Below are positions 28,693 to 35,955 of a DNA stretch of 64,000 bases, piece by piece. The stretch's first letter is position 1; each line of letters begins with the position of its first letter. A program made the position numbers and the translations under genes. Source of the stretch: an uncultured Chthonomonadaceae bacterium (GTDB taxonomy: Bacteria > Armatimonadota > Fimbriimonadia > Fimbriimonadales > Fimbriimonadaceae); the NCBI GenBank assembly GCA_946479035.1, contig CAMLDW010000002.1:1-64000 (forward strand), read 5' to 3'. A model generated the notes under the pieces. The model worked only from the letters and a program-made list of their open reading frames with translations. It made no database searches and was not told where the DNA came from.

Positions 28693-29922
28693 ATGGTCCT
28701 TACCATTCTTGCCGCCACCATTCTCGCCACCCCGCGAGCCATGCCGTATCGGCAGCACGAGCACCTAGCCGGGCCAACAGCGCAGAACACTGCTGACGGC
28801 TGGTTGAAAGTACTGAACGCTGCCCTGGGTGGCGACAATGTAGCCTGTCTGGTAGATCTGCCGGACGACCGCGAGCCGATCGAACTTTCTTCTGGTCGCT
28901 CCATCGGCCGTTCCGTGCTTGACGGCTTTTCGCTCTTGTTCGACCGAGACCTCCTGGTCATTGACCACTCCGTCATACTGGCTCGCACCGTTCTCACGCG
29001 CTCTCCTTCCCAGGAAAAGGACGGTGAACGACTTCTAGAGATATTGGAGTCCTTGAGTGCGGGGGAACTCGGGCGCCTTTCGACTCGAGGGGCCGATTTG
29101 AACTCTCTACCCAGGGAACTGCGATCGGTCGTCGCAAAGATCTCAAACTCTAATCCGGGGCTCGCTCAAAGGATCGTTGCAGGCGATTTTACGCAAGTCA
29201 AACTCTACGCCAGCCCAATCGTGAAGTACACCGACCCAAAGACAGGGAAGCGGGTGACGACGACGCTCGCCGAGTTTCCAGTTACGTCTCAGGAGGAACA
29301 AGACGGTCGAAAGGAACTCGAAGCCTCGCACCAGGACGCTGACCGGACTCGCTTGCCCGACGGGACTGGGAAGACCGACGGCATCGATCTCGGTCAGGGC
29401 AGGATCGTAACTTACGGAGAATTGGTGACTGAATGTCGTGAAAAGCACGGAGTTGCCGCTGCGTTTGACAAGCGTCTCTCTAGCTCGTCGCTCTATGTCA
29501 GGGGCGTGTTCACAAAGTCTGAACTATTGCAGGGGCTGCAGAGGTTGCTTGCCGCTCAGCAACCTTCCGTTGAAGAGACTGGGGGCCAATCGCAAAGTTC
29601 GCGGGTCACGGCTCTTCTGGCGGCACTGAGTGAGTCTCTCGAAGCTGATCGTTTCGTCGGTATAGGCAGCGTATCGGGAGAAGACCTGCGGTCTGGTCGT
29701 AAGTTCTCAGCTACCGAACTGGCCTCCATGAGTACACGGTTCGGAAACTTGGCACGACAGCTCGGCCTGCCTGACGGCTCGATGGTCGAGGTAGGTCTTG
29801 GAGTCGGGATTTCGATCTATGCAGACGGTTACTCGGCGACACCCTACGGGAGCGCGACTGTCGACGGGCGTCCGGCCACGCTGATGACGCCAAACAATGT
29901 GCAGTTCCGGATCAACCCCTGA
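28693..29922 (+). CDS. Hypothetical exported protein in a foreign-looking insert
   Basis: The 409-residue product starts at ATG after AGGAG (28681-28685). It has a short hydrophobic leader (MVLTILAATILATPRAMPYR), then ADGWLKVLNAALGGDNVACL and a charged middle with a long hydrophilic stretch around residues 195-235. A helical region (SELLQGLQRLLAAQQPSV) follows, and a glycine-rich end (VEVGLGVGISIYADGYSATP). I recognise no family. Base composition is visibly lower in GC than its neighbours and codon choice is less biased, consistent with recent acquisition. It sits between two copies of the M14 gene end. Confidence 0.6.
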   Translation: MVLTILAATILATPRAMPYRQHEHLAGPTAQNTADGWLKVLNAALGGDNVACLVDLPDDREPIELSSGRSIGRSVLDGFSLLFDRDLLVIDHSVILARTVLTRSPSQEKDGERLLEILESLSAGELGRLSTRGADLNSLPRELRSVVAKISNSNPGLAQRIVAGDFTQVKLYASPIVKYTDPKTGKRVTTTLAEFPVTSQEEQDGRKELEASHQDADRTRLPDGTGKTDGIDLGQGRIVTYGELVTECREKHGVAAAFDKRLSSSSLYVRGVFTKSELLQGLQRLLAAQQPSVEETGGQSQSSRVTALLAALSESLEADRFVGIGSVSGEDLRSGRKFSATELASMSTRFGNLARQLGLPDGSMVEVGLGVGISIYADGYSATPYGSATVDGRPATLMTPNNVQFRINP

Positions 29923-30008
29923 TGCCGAACGACATCATCCGACCATCCGTTCCTCCCCATCAGCTTATGGGCTCGACCTTCTGCTAGAGACAGGAAATAG
30001 TCCGCAGC

Positions 30009-30110
30009 CACATCGTCTGGTTCGCCGAAGACCCGACTTCCCGCGCGATGTGGCCCGGCACCTACAAGCTCCTCCTCAATGCGATCCTGATGGGGCGAAG
30101 CGCAAGGTAA
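30009..30110 (+). pseudogene. Orphan 3' end of an M14 peptidase gene
   Basis: 34 codons read HIVWFAEDPTSRAMWPGTYK and on to NAILMGRSAR and TAA. This equals the C-terminus of the M14 protein encoded upstream, apart from the last residues, but no gene body precedes it. It is either the original end of the M14 gene, displaced by an insertion, or the rest of a lost tandem paralogue. comM starts 12 bases later. Confidence 0.75.
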
Positions 30111-30122
30111 CCTCGCCCGACC

Positions 30123-31628
30123 ATGATCGCGCAGGCCCACGCCGCGACACTTGCGGGCATCGAGGCGCTCCCGGTCGTGGTCGAGGTCGACCTGCAGGGA
30201 GGACAGCCCTTCTTCGTGATGGTCGGGCTCCCCGACAAGGCGGTCCAAGAGAGCCAGGAGCGCGTCCACACCGCGATGCGCAACAGCGCGCTGAGCTTCC
30301 CCAGCAGCCGCATCATCTGCAACCTCGCGCCCGGCGACATCAAGAAGGAGGGCCCCGCGCTCGACCTGCCGATCGCGATGGCGATCCTCGCTGCGAGCGG
30401 CCAGGTCCCGATGGGCGAGCTCGATAGTACGCTCTTTGTGGGCGAGCTGGGGCTCGACGGCGCGCTGAGACGCATCGACGGCGGCGTAAACATCGCGCTC
30501 ATGTGCCAAAAGCTCGGCATCAAGCGCCTCGTGGTCCCGAGGAGGAACGCGGCGGAGGCCGCGGTCGCCGAGGGCGTCGCCGTTTACGGAATGGAGTCGT
30601 TGCTCGACGCGGTCGAGTTCCTCAACGGCTCGATGGACTTCAAGCCGTTCCAGTACGAGCTGACCGAGGGCGCGCGCACGCCGCACTATGAAGTCGACTA
30701 TTGCGACGTCAAGGGCCAGACGCACGCGATCCGCGCGCTCGAGATCGCAGCCGCAGGCGGGCACAACGTGCTCATGTCCGGGCCCCCAGGTGCAGGAAAG
30801 ACGATGCTCGCGCGCCGGCTTCCCACGATCATGCCGCCGCTTGCGCTGGAAGAGAGCATCGCCGTCACGCGCATCTACTCGGCTTGCGGCGAGATGCGCG
30901 GGCGCGAGGGCCTAGTGTGGGAGCGGCCGTTCCGCTCGCCGCACCACACCACCAGCTATGCGGCGATCGTCGGCGGCGGTAAGAACCCGAAGCCGGGAGA
31001 AGTCTCCCTCGCGCACCACGGCGTCCTTTTCCTAGACGAGATGCCGGAGTACAACAGGGAAGTGCTCGAAGCGTTGAGGCAGCCGCTCGAGGACGGCGAG
31101 GTCAGCGTCGCGCGCGTGCAGGCCACTTTGACTTTTCCTGCCGAGTGCGTGCTCGTCGGCGCGATGAACCCCTGCCCGTGCGGATACAAGGGGTACCCCG
31201 AGGCGAAGTGCATCGGCGCGGCGCAGTGCGAGAAGTACGCGGGCAAGATCAGCGGCCCGCTGCTCGACCGCATCGACCTGCACATCGTCGTGCCGCGCCT
31301 CAAGCCGGAAGAGCTGATCGACAAGCCGACGGGAGAGCCGAGCGAGGCGATCCGCGAGCGCGTCATCGCAGCCCGCCAGCGACAGCACGCGCGCCTCGGC
31401 GGCCAGCGCATCAACGCCAAGATGGCGCCGAAGGAGATCCGCGAGATGGTCGTGATGGACAAGGAGTGCACGGACTTCATGAAGCTGATCTCAGCGCGCA
31501 TGAACCTCTCGGCGCGGGTCTTCGACCGGATGTTGAAGGTCGCGCGCACCATCGCCGACCTCACCGGCGAACCCGAGGTCTGCAAACCGCACCTTGCTGA
31601 AGCAGTGCAGTACCGCAGCGCAAACTAG
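30123..31628 (+). CDS. comM: YifB/ComM family Mg-chelatase-like AAA ATPase
   Basis: The 501-residue protein has the ComM layout: an N-terminal domain (MIAQAHAATLAGIEALPVVV, VGLPDKAVQESQERV, NLAPGDIKKEGPALDLPIA), an AAA+ module with Walker A GPPGAGKT (220-227), LFLDEMPEYNREVLEALRQP as Walker B, and the ALTFPAECVLVGAMNPCPCG-type segment with GYPEAKC nearby. The C-terminal Mg_chelatase-type helical region is complete. ComM is a hexameric helicase that promotes branch migration during natural transformation. ruvA and ruvB lie 2-4 kb downstream. A TAACCT box lies nine bases before the ATG. Confidence 0.93.
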   Translation: MIAQAHAATLAGIEALPVVVEVDLQGGQPFFVMVGLPDKAVQESQERVHTAMRNSALSFPSSRIICNLAPGDIKKEGPALDLPIAMAILAASGQVPMGELDSTLFVGELGLDGALRRIDGGVNIALMCQKLGIKRLVVPRRNAAEAAVAEGVAVYGMESLLDAVEFLNGSMDFKPFQYELTEGARTPHYEVDYCDVKGQTHAIRALEIAAAGGHNVLMSGPPGAGKTMLARRLPTIMPPLALEESIAVTRIYSACGEMRGREGLVWERPFRSPHHTTSYAAIVGGGKNPKPGEVSLAHHGVLFLDEMPEYNREVLEALRQPLEDGEVSVARVQATLTFPAECVLVGAMNPCPCGYKGYPEAKCIGAAQCEKYAGKISGPLLDRIDLHIVVPRLKPEELIDKPTGEPSEAIRERVIAARQRQHARLGGQRINAKMAPKEIREMVVMDKECTDFMKLISARMNLSARVFDRMLKVARTIADLTGEPEVCKPHLAEAVQYRSAN

Positions 31629-31730
31629 CCGCCACCGCTCAGAGCTGAGAAGGGTCAGGATGGGGGCAACCTGTCCACGCCAAAACGATCTCTCGAACAA
31701 CCGTGGCGCGTTTCTTGCCGCCACCGCAGG

Positions 31731-31736
31731 TATCGT
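31731..31736 (+). promoter_or_regulatory. -10-like box for a probably leaderless DUF4127 gene
   Basis: TATCGT ends seven bases before ATG 31744. The 115-base gap after comM holds nothing else recognisable, and no Shine-Dalgarno sequence is present. Confidence 0.3.
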
Positions 31737-31743
31737 CAGCCCA

Positions 31744-33375
31744 ATGCCGCTGCGCCGGTGGCTCCCCGTATTCTTCCTGGCAACAGCGTCCCTGGCCGCA
31801 CACGCCGAGGGGCTGCCCAAGCGCGTGCTCCTCGTCCCGATCGACGACCGACCCGCCGCCACCCAGTTCGCGCAGATGATCGCCGACATGGCCGGCGTGC
31901 AGGTCGACCTCCCGCCCTCGGCGATCCTGGGCAAGTTCACGCAGCCAGGATGGCCCGAAAGCGTGATGGCGTGGATGCAAGCGACCGGGCTGCAGAAGTA
32001 CGACGCCGTCATCGTCAGCACCGACATGGTAGCGTACGGCGGCCTGATCGCCTCGCGCACCGACCGCAGCAGCACCAACCTCGCGCTCAAGCGCCTCAGG
32101 CAGTTCGCCGAGGTCCGCGCCTCCGCCCCGAACACCAAGTTCTATGCCTTCTCCGCGATCATGCGTCTCGCGCCGACCGCGACCAAGGAGACCGAGCCCT
32201 GGATGCTCGACATGGCGCGCTACGCCGTCGAGTCCGAGCGCTATCGCACCGACAAGACCCCGCAGCGCGCCAGAACGCTCGAAAACCTGCGCGCACGAAT
32301 GCCCAAAGGCGAGATCGAACGGTACGAGAGGGTGCGCGTGCGCAACCTGTTGGTCCAGCAGCAACTGATTAAGATGACCAGGGACGGCGTGTTCGACTAT
32401 TTCATCCTCGGACAGGACGACGCACAGGTCGAGGGCCCGCACGTGCGCGAGACGAACCGCCTCAAGGGCGACGTGGTGGCGCTCGGCATCGGCAACAAGG
32501 TCTTCTTCGCCGAAGGGATCGACCAGCACTCCAACATCCTCGTCAGCCGCGCGCTCATCGAGAGCGCCGGGTGGTCGCCGCGCGTGCGCATCGTGTTCGC
32601 CGACGACGACGCGATCAAGCACGTCGCCGCCTACGAGAGCGAGTCCATCGAGTCCTCCCTGCGCGAGCAGCTGCTCGTCTCCGGCGCGACGCCCGTCGGC
32701 CCGAACGAGAGCTTCGACTACTCGCTCTACGTCAACACGCCCGACTCGAGCACGCTGCGGCTCAAGGTCTTCCTGGATTCGCTCAAGAGCGAGGTGGACC
32801 AGGGCTTCCCGGTCGCGGTGGCGGACATCAACCTCGGCAAGAGCGGCACGGGCGATCCCGCGCTCTTCAACGTCGTCACCGAGAACGGCCGCGCCGTCCG
32901 ACTGCTCGCCTACGCGGGGTGGAACACCGCGGGCAACACGATGGGCACCGCGATCCCCGCTGCGAACGTGTACCTTCTGGCTCGAAAGGAGCAGGTCGAC
33001 CCGCTCGTGCGCGAGGTCGCGCTGCGAAAGTTCGTCTTGCACCGCCTCGTCAACGACTTCGAGTACCACAGCTTCGTACGCCCGGAGGCTTATGCGATGG
33101 TCAAGGAGATGCCAAACTCCTCGAAGGCCGAGGCGAGCAACGCGGACTATCAGAAGCTCAACGACTTCGTCTCCGAGGACATGCGCAAGCGCCTCATTGA
33201 GCAGTTCAGCAAGCAGCTGCTCGGCACGCGCTTCTACGTCGGCTCTAAGCAATACGAGATCACAGGGCTGAAGGACGTGAAGGTCTATCTCCCTTGGCCG
33301 CGCGCCTACGAGGTCCGTCTGGAGTTCGACGTCGAGACCAAAGAGGTCGTCGGCAGCAAGAGCGGAAACCCGTAG
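31744..33375 (+). CDS. Exported DUF4127 family protein
   Basis: From ATG 31744 the 543-residue product has a signal peptide (MPLRRWLPVFFLATASLAAH) and then LPKRVLLVPIDDRPAATQFA, the typical opening of DUF4127. Further family segments are DAVIVSTDMVAYGGLIASR, FDYFILGQDDAQVEGPH, VRIVFADDDAIKHVAAYES and YAGWNTAGNTMGTAIPAANV. The family is found in several Gram-positive and environmental phyla and has no established function. The open frame extends upstream into comM, but the signal peptide supports this start. Confidence 0.85.
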   Translation: MPLRRWLPVFFLATASLAAHAEGLPKRVLLVPIDDRPAATQFAQMIADMAGVQVDLPPSAILGKFTQPGWPESVMAWMQATGLQKYDAVIVSTDMVAYGGLIASRTDRSSTNLALKRLRQFAEVRASAPNTKFYAFSAIMRLAPTATKETEPWMLDMARYAVESERYRTDKTPQRARTLENLRARMPKGEIERYERVRVRNLLVQQQLIKMTRDGVFDYFILGQDDAQVEGPHVRETNRLKGDVVALGIGNKVFFAEGIDQHSNILVSRALIESAGWSPRVRIVFADDDAIKHVAAYESESIESSLREQLLVSGATPVGPNESFDYSLYVNTPDSSTLRLKVFLDSLKSEVDQGFPVAVADINLGKSGTGDPALFNVVTENGRAVRLLAYAGWNTAGNTMGTAIPAANVYLLARKEQVDPLVREVALRKFVLHRLVNDFEYHSFVRPEAYAMVKEMPNSSKAEASNADYQKLNDFVSEDMRKRLIEQFSKQLLGTRFYVGSKQYEITGLKDVKVYLPWPRAYEVRLEFDVETKEVVGSKSGNP

Positions 33376-33383
33376 ACACAAGG

Positions 33384-33389
33384 TAACAT
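33384..33389 (+). promoter_or_regulatory. -10-like box for a probably leaderless ruvA transcript
   Basis: TAACAT ends seven bases before the ruvA ATG and begins eight bases after the preceding stop. No Shine-Dalgarno sequence is visible between them. Confidence 0.35.
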
Positions 33390-33396
33390 CTTCGCG

Positions 33397-33987
33397 ATGA
33401 TCGCACGGATGCGAGGCGAAGTGATCGAGGTGGGAGACCGCCGCGTCGTCGTCGAGGCGGCGGGCGTCGGTTACGAGGTCCAGGTCCCCGAGTCGGTCTT
33501 CCTCGCGGTCGGGAGGATCGGCCAGCTGGTGGACCTTCGTATCCGCCAAGTCTTCCGTGAGGACGGGCAGTTCCTTTTTGGCTTCCTAAACTCCGAGCAG
33601 CGGCGGCTGTTCGACCTCCTGACGGACGTGAAGGGGTGCGGCGCAAAGATCAGCCTGGCCGCGATCAGCGAGCTGGGCGAGCACGGCGTGGTCTCGGCGA
33701 TTGCGACGCAGGACGTGCGAATGCTCGCGCGGACTCCAGGCATCGGGCCAAAGCTCGCCGAGCGCATCGTCGTGGAGCTCAAGGACAAGGTCGCCGAAAT
33801 GGCGCTCGTGCACAGGGCCGCGGTCGCGATGGGTGCCTGCGCGCCGCCGGACGACGAAGTCGTGGACGCCCTGATAGCGCTCGGCTATCGCAGGCAGGAG
33901 GCCGAGGGCGCGGCCTCGGACGCTCGGCGGGAGTCCGACGCGGTCGAGGATCAGATCAAGTTCGCGCTCAGGAGGCTGGCCAGGTGA
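33397..33987 (+). CDS. ruvA: Holliday junction branch migration protein RuvA
   Basis: The 196-residue protein binds four-way junctions and loads RuvB. Domain I opens [20 protein letters not shown] and contains [13 protein letters not shown]; domain II has the helix-hairpin-helix [16 protein letters not shown] and [20 protein letters not shown]. The C-terminal domain III ([20 protein letters not shown]) is complete. The stop overlaps the GTG of ruvB (GTGA). Confidence 0.95.
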   Translation: MIARMRGEVIEVGDRRVVVEAAGVGYEVQVPESVFLAVGRIGQLVDLRIRQVFREDGQFLFGFLNSEQRRLFDLLTDVKGCGAKISLAAISELGEHGVVSAIATQDVRMLARTPGIGPKLAERIVVELKDKVAEMALVHRAAVAMGACAPPDDEVVDALIALGYRRQEAEGAASDARRESDAVEDQIKFALRRLAR

Positions 33988-35015
33988 GCCGGACCGAAGA
34001 GCTCGATCCGCGACGCGGGCCGGAAGACTACGCCGAGGCGACCCTTCGCCCCCGGCGCCTCGATGAGTTCATCGGTCAGGACAAGATCCGGTCCAACCTC
34101 GCCGTGTTCCTGCAGGCGGCGCGGGAGCGCTCAGAGCCGCTCGACCACCTTTTGCTCTACGGCCCGCCCGGGCTGGGAAAGACCACGCTCGCGCACATCG
34201 TCGCCAACGAGATGGAGGCGCAGGTGCACGTCACGAGCGGCCCGGCCGTCGAGCGCCCCGGCGACCTCGTCGGTATCCTCACCAACCTCGAGCCGCACGC
34301 GGTGCTTTTCATCGACGAGATCCACCGCCTCGCTCGGCCGGTCGAGGAGATCCTCTATCCCGCGATGGAGGACCGAAAGGTGGACATCATGATCGGCAAG
34401 GGCCCCGCGGCGCGGTCCATACGCCTCGACGTTCCACCGTTCACTGTAATCGGCGCGACTACGCGACAGGGCCTGCTCACGGGGCCGTTGCGCGACCGCT
34501 TCGGGATCACCTTCAACTTCGCCTTCTACGACCAGTCCGCGCTCAACCGGATCGTAGTGCGCTCGGCCTCGATCTTGGGGTACGCGATCGAGAAGGACGG
34601 CGGGGAAGAGATCGCACGGCGCGCGCGCGGCACACCGCGCATCGCCAACCGCCTTCTTCGAAGAGTGCGCGACTTCGCACAGGTGGAAGGGCTCTCGTCG
34701 ATCTCGCGCGCCATCGCTGACAAGGCGCTGGACGCGCTCGAAGTGGACTTCGCGGGGCTGGACTCCACGGACCGCGCGCTGCTGCGCACGATCATCGAAA
34801 AGTACGAGGGCGGCCCAGTGGGCGTCGAGACGCTCGCGGCCTCAACGGGCGAGGACGCGCAGACGATCGAGGACGTCTACGAGCCGTTCTTGCTACAGAA
34901 GGGGTTCCTGGCCCGCACCCCTCGCGGGCGGACGTGCACAAAGTCTGCGTACGAGCACCTAGGCATCGCGGTGCCGAAGAGGGCCAAAGAGTCCGGGCCG
35001 GGACTGTTCGACTAG
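33984..35015 (+). CDS. ruvB: Holliday junction branch migration ATPase RuvB
   Basis: The 343-residue protein is the motor of the RuvAB complex. Starting at GTG 33984, which overlaps the ruvA stop, it shows [19 protein letters not shown], Walker A GPPGLGKT (60-67), Walker B LFIDEIH (108-114), [20 protein letters not shown] (sensor 1 region), the arginine finger region GPLRDRFGI, and the winged-helix end [20 protein letters not shown]. The frame is open upstream within ruvA, but the overlap start gives the right length. Confidence 0.96.
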   Translation: MSRTEELDPRRGPEDYAEATLRPRRLDEFIGQDKIRSNLAVFLQAARERSEPLDHLLLYGPPGLGKTTLAHIVANEMEAQVHVTSGPAVERPGDLVGILTNLEPHAVLFIDEIHRLARPVEEILYPAMEDRKVDIMIGKGPAARSIRLDVPPFTVIGATTRQGLLTGPLRDRFGITFNFAFYDQSALNRIVVRSASILGYAIEKDGGEEIARRARGTPRIANRLLRRVRDFAQVEGLSSISRAIADKALDALEVDFAGLDSTDRALLRTIIEKYEGGPVGVETLAASTGEDAQTIEDVYEPFLLQKGFLARTPRGRTCTKSAYEHLGIAVPKRAKESGPGLFD

Positions 35016-35020
35016 ACGCC

Positions 35021-35935
35021 ATGCGCATCACCGGCACGTTCCTGGACGAGATCACCCACGACATCCCGAGCCAGAACTGGGGCGACGCGGAGTGGCGCAG
35101 AGAGTTCGCACTCTACAAGCGCATCGGCATCGACACCGTCGTGCTCATCCGCGCCGGGTACCGCGACAAGTGCGTGTTCCCCAGCAGGGCGATTGACAAC
35201 GCGCTGCCGGTCAAGGGCGACCTCGCGGCCATGTTCCTGGACTTGAGTGAAGAGTTCGGGCAGAGGCTCTTCTTCGGCACCTACGACAGCGGCGAGCACT
35301 GGCTGCGCGGCGAGTGGAGGCAGGAGATAGACGTCAACAAGAGGTTCGTTGACGAGGCGGCGAGGCGGTACGCGGACCATCCTGCCTTCCAGGGCTGGTA
35401 TATGTGCCACGAGACCTCGCGGAACCATCTGCACATCACAGACCTCTTCAACAACATCGCCCGCCATTGCAAGTCTTGCAAGGACCTGCCCGTGCTGATC
35501 TCGCCGTTCCCGATGGGTGAAAAGCAGGCAGGGAAGCAGCACGCGATCTCCCTCAAGACCACGTTCCACGAATGGGACACGATCTTCGACGAGACGCAGG
35601 GAGCGATAGACATCTGTGCGTTCCAGGACGGGCAGATCCACTACCGCGAGCTGCCCGAGTTCCACGCGGGGATCTGTGGGCTGACGAAGAAGCACGGGAT
35701 CACGCTCTGGGCCAACGTGGAGACTTTCGACCGCGACATGCCGATCAAGTTCCCGCCGGCCGACTGGCGTTACCTGCGGCTCAAGCTGGAGGAGGCAGGC
35801 AAGGTGGCCGAGAAGGTGATCACGTTCGAGTTCGCGCACTTCCTCTCGCCGCACTCGGTCTGGCCCGCCGCGCACAACCTCTTCGCGCGGTATTGCGAGG
35901 AGTTCGGGATCGACAGATCGGACATGTCGGACTGA
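35021..35935 (+). CDS. DUF4434-like TIM-barrel protein
   Basis: The 304-residue product begins MRITGTFLDEITHDIPSQNW, followed by WRREFALYKRIGIDTVVLIR, HPAFQGWYMCHETSRNHLHI and an ICAFQDGQIHYRELPEF segment. This order fits the DUF4434 glycoside-hydrolase-like barrel, where a 'G-F/Y-hydrophobic-D-E' opening is followed by a conserved acidic residue at the end of strand 4. There is no signal peptide, so it may act in the cytoplasm. Substrate and activity are unknown. Confidence 0.65.
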   Translation: MRITGTFLDEITHDIPSQNWGDAEWRREFALYKRIGIDTVVLIRAGYRDKCVFPSRAIDNALPVKGDLAAMFLDLSEEFGQRLFFGTYDSGEHWLRGEWRQEIDVNKRFVDEAARRYADHPAFQGWYMCHETSRNHLHITDLFNNIARHCKSCKDLPVLISPFPMGEKQAGKQHAISLKTTFHEWDTIFDETQGAIDICAFQDGQIHYRELPEFHAGICGLTKKHGITLWANVETFDRDMPIKFPPADWRYLRLKLEEAGKVAEKVITFEFAHFLSPHSVWPAAHNLFARYCEEFGIDRSDMSD

Positions 35936-35955
35936 TCAGTCCGATATTGCCAGGA

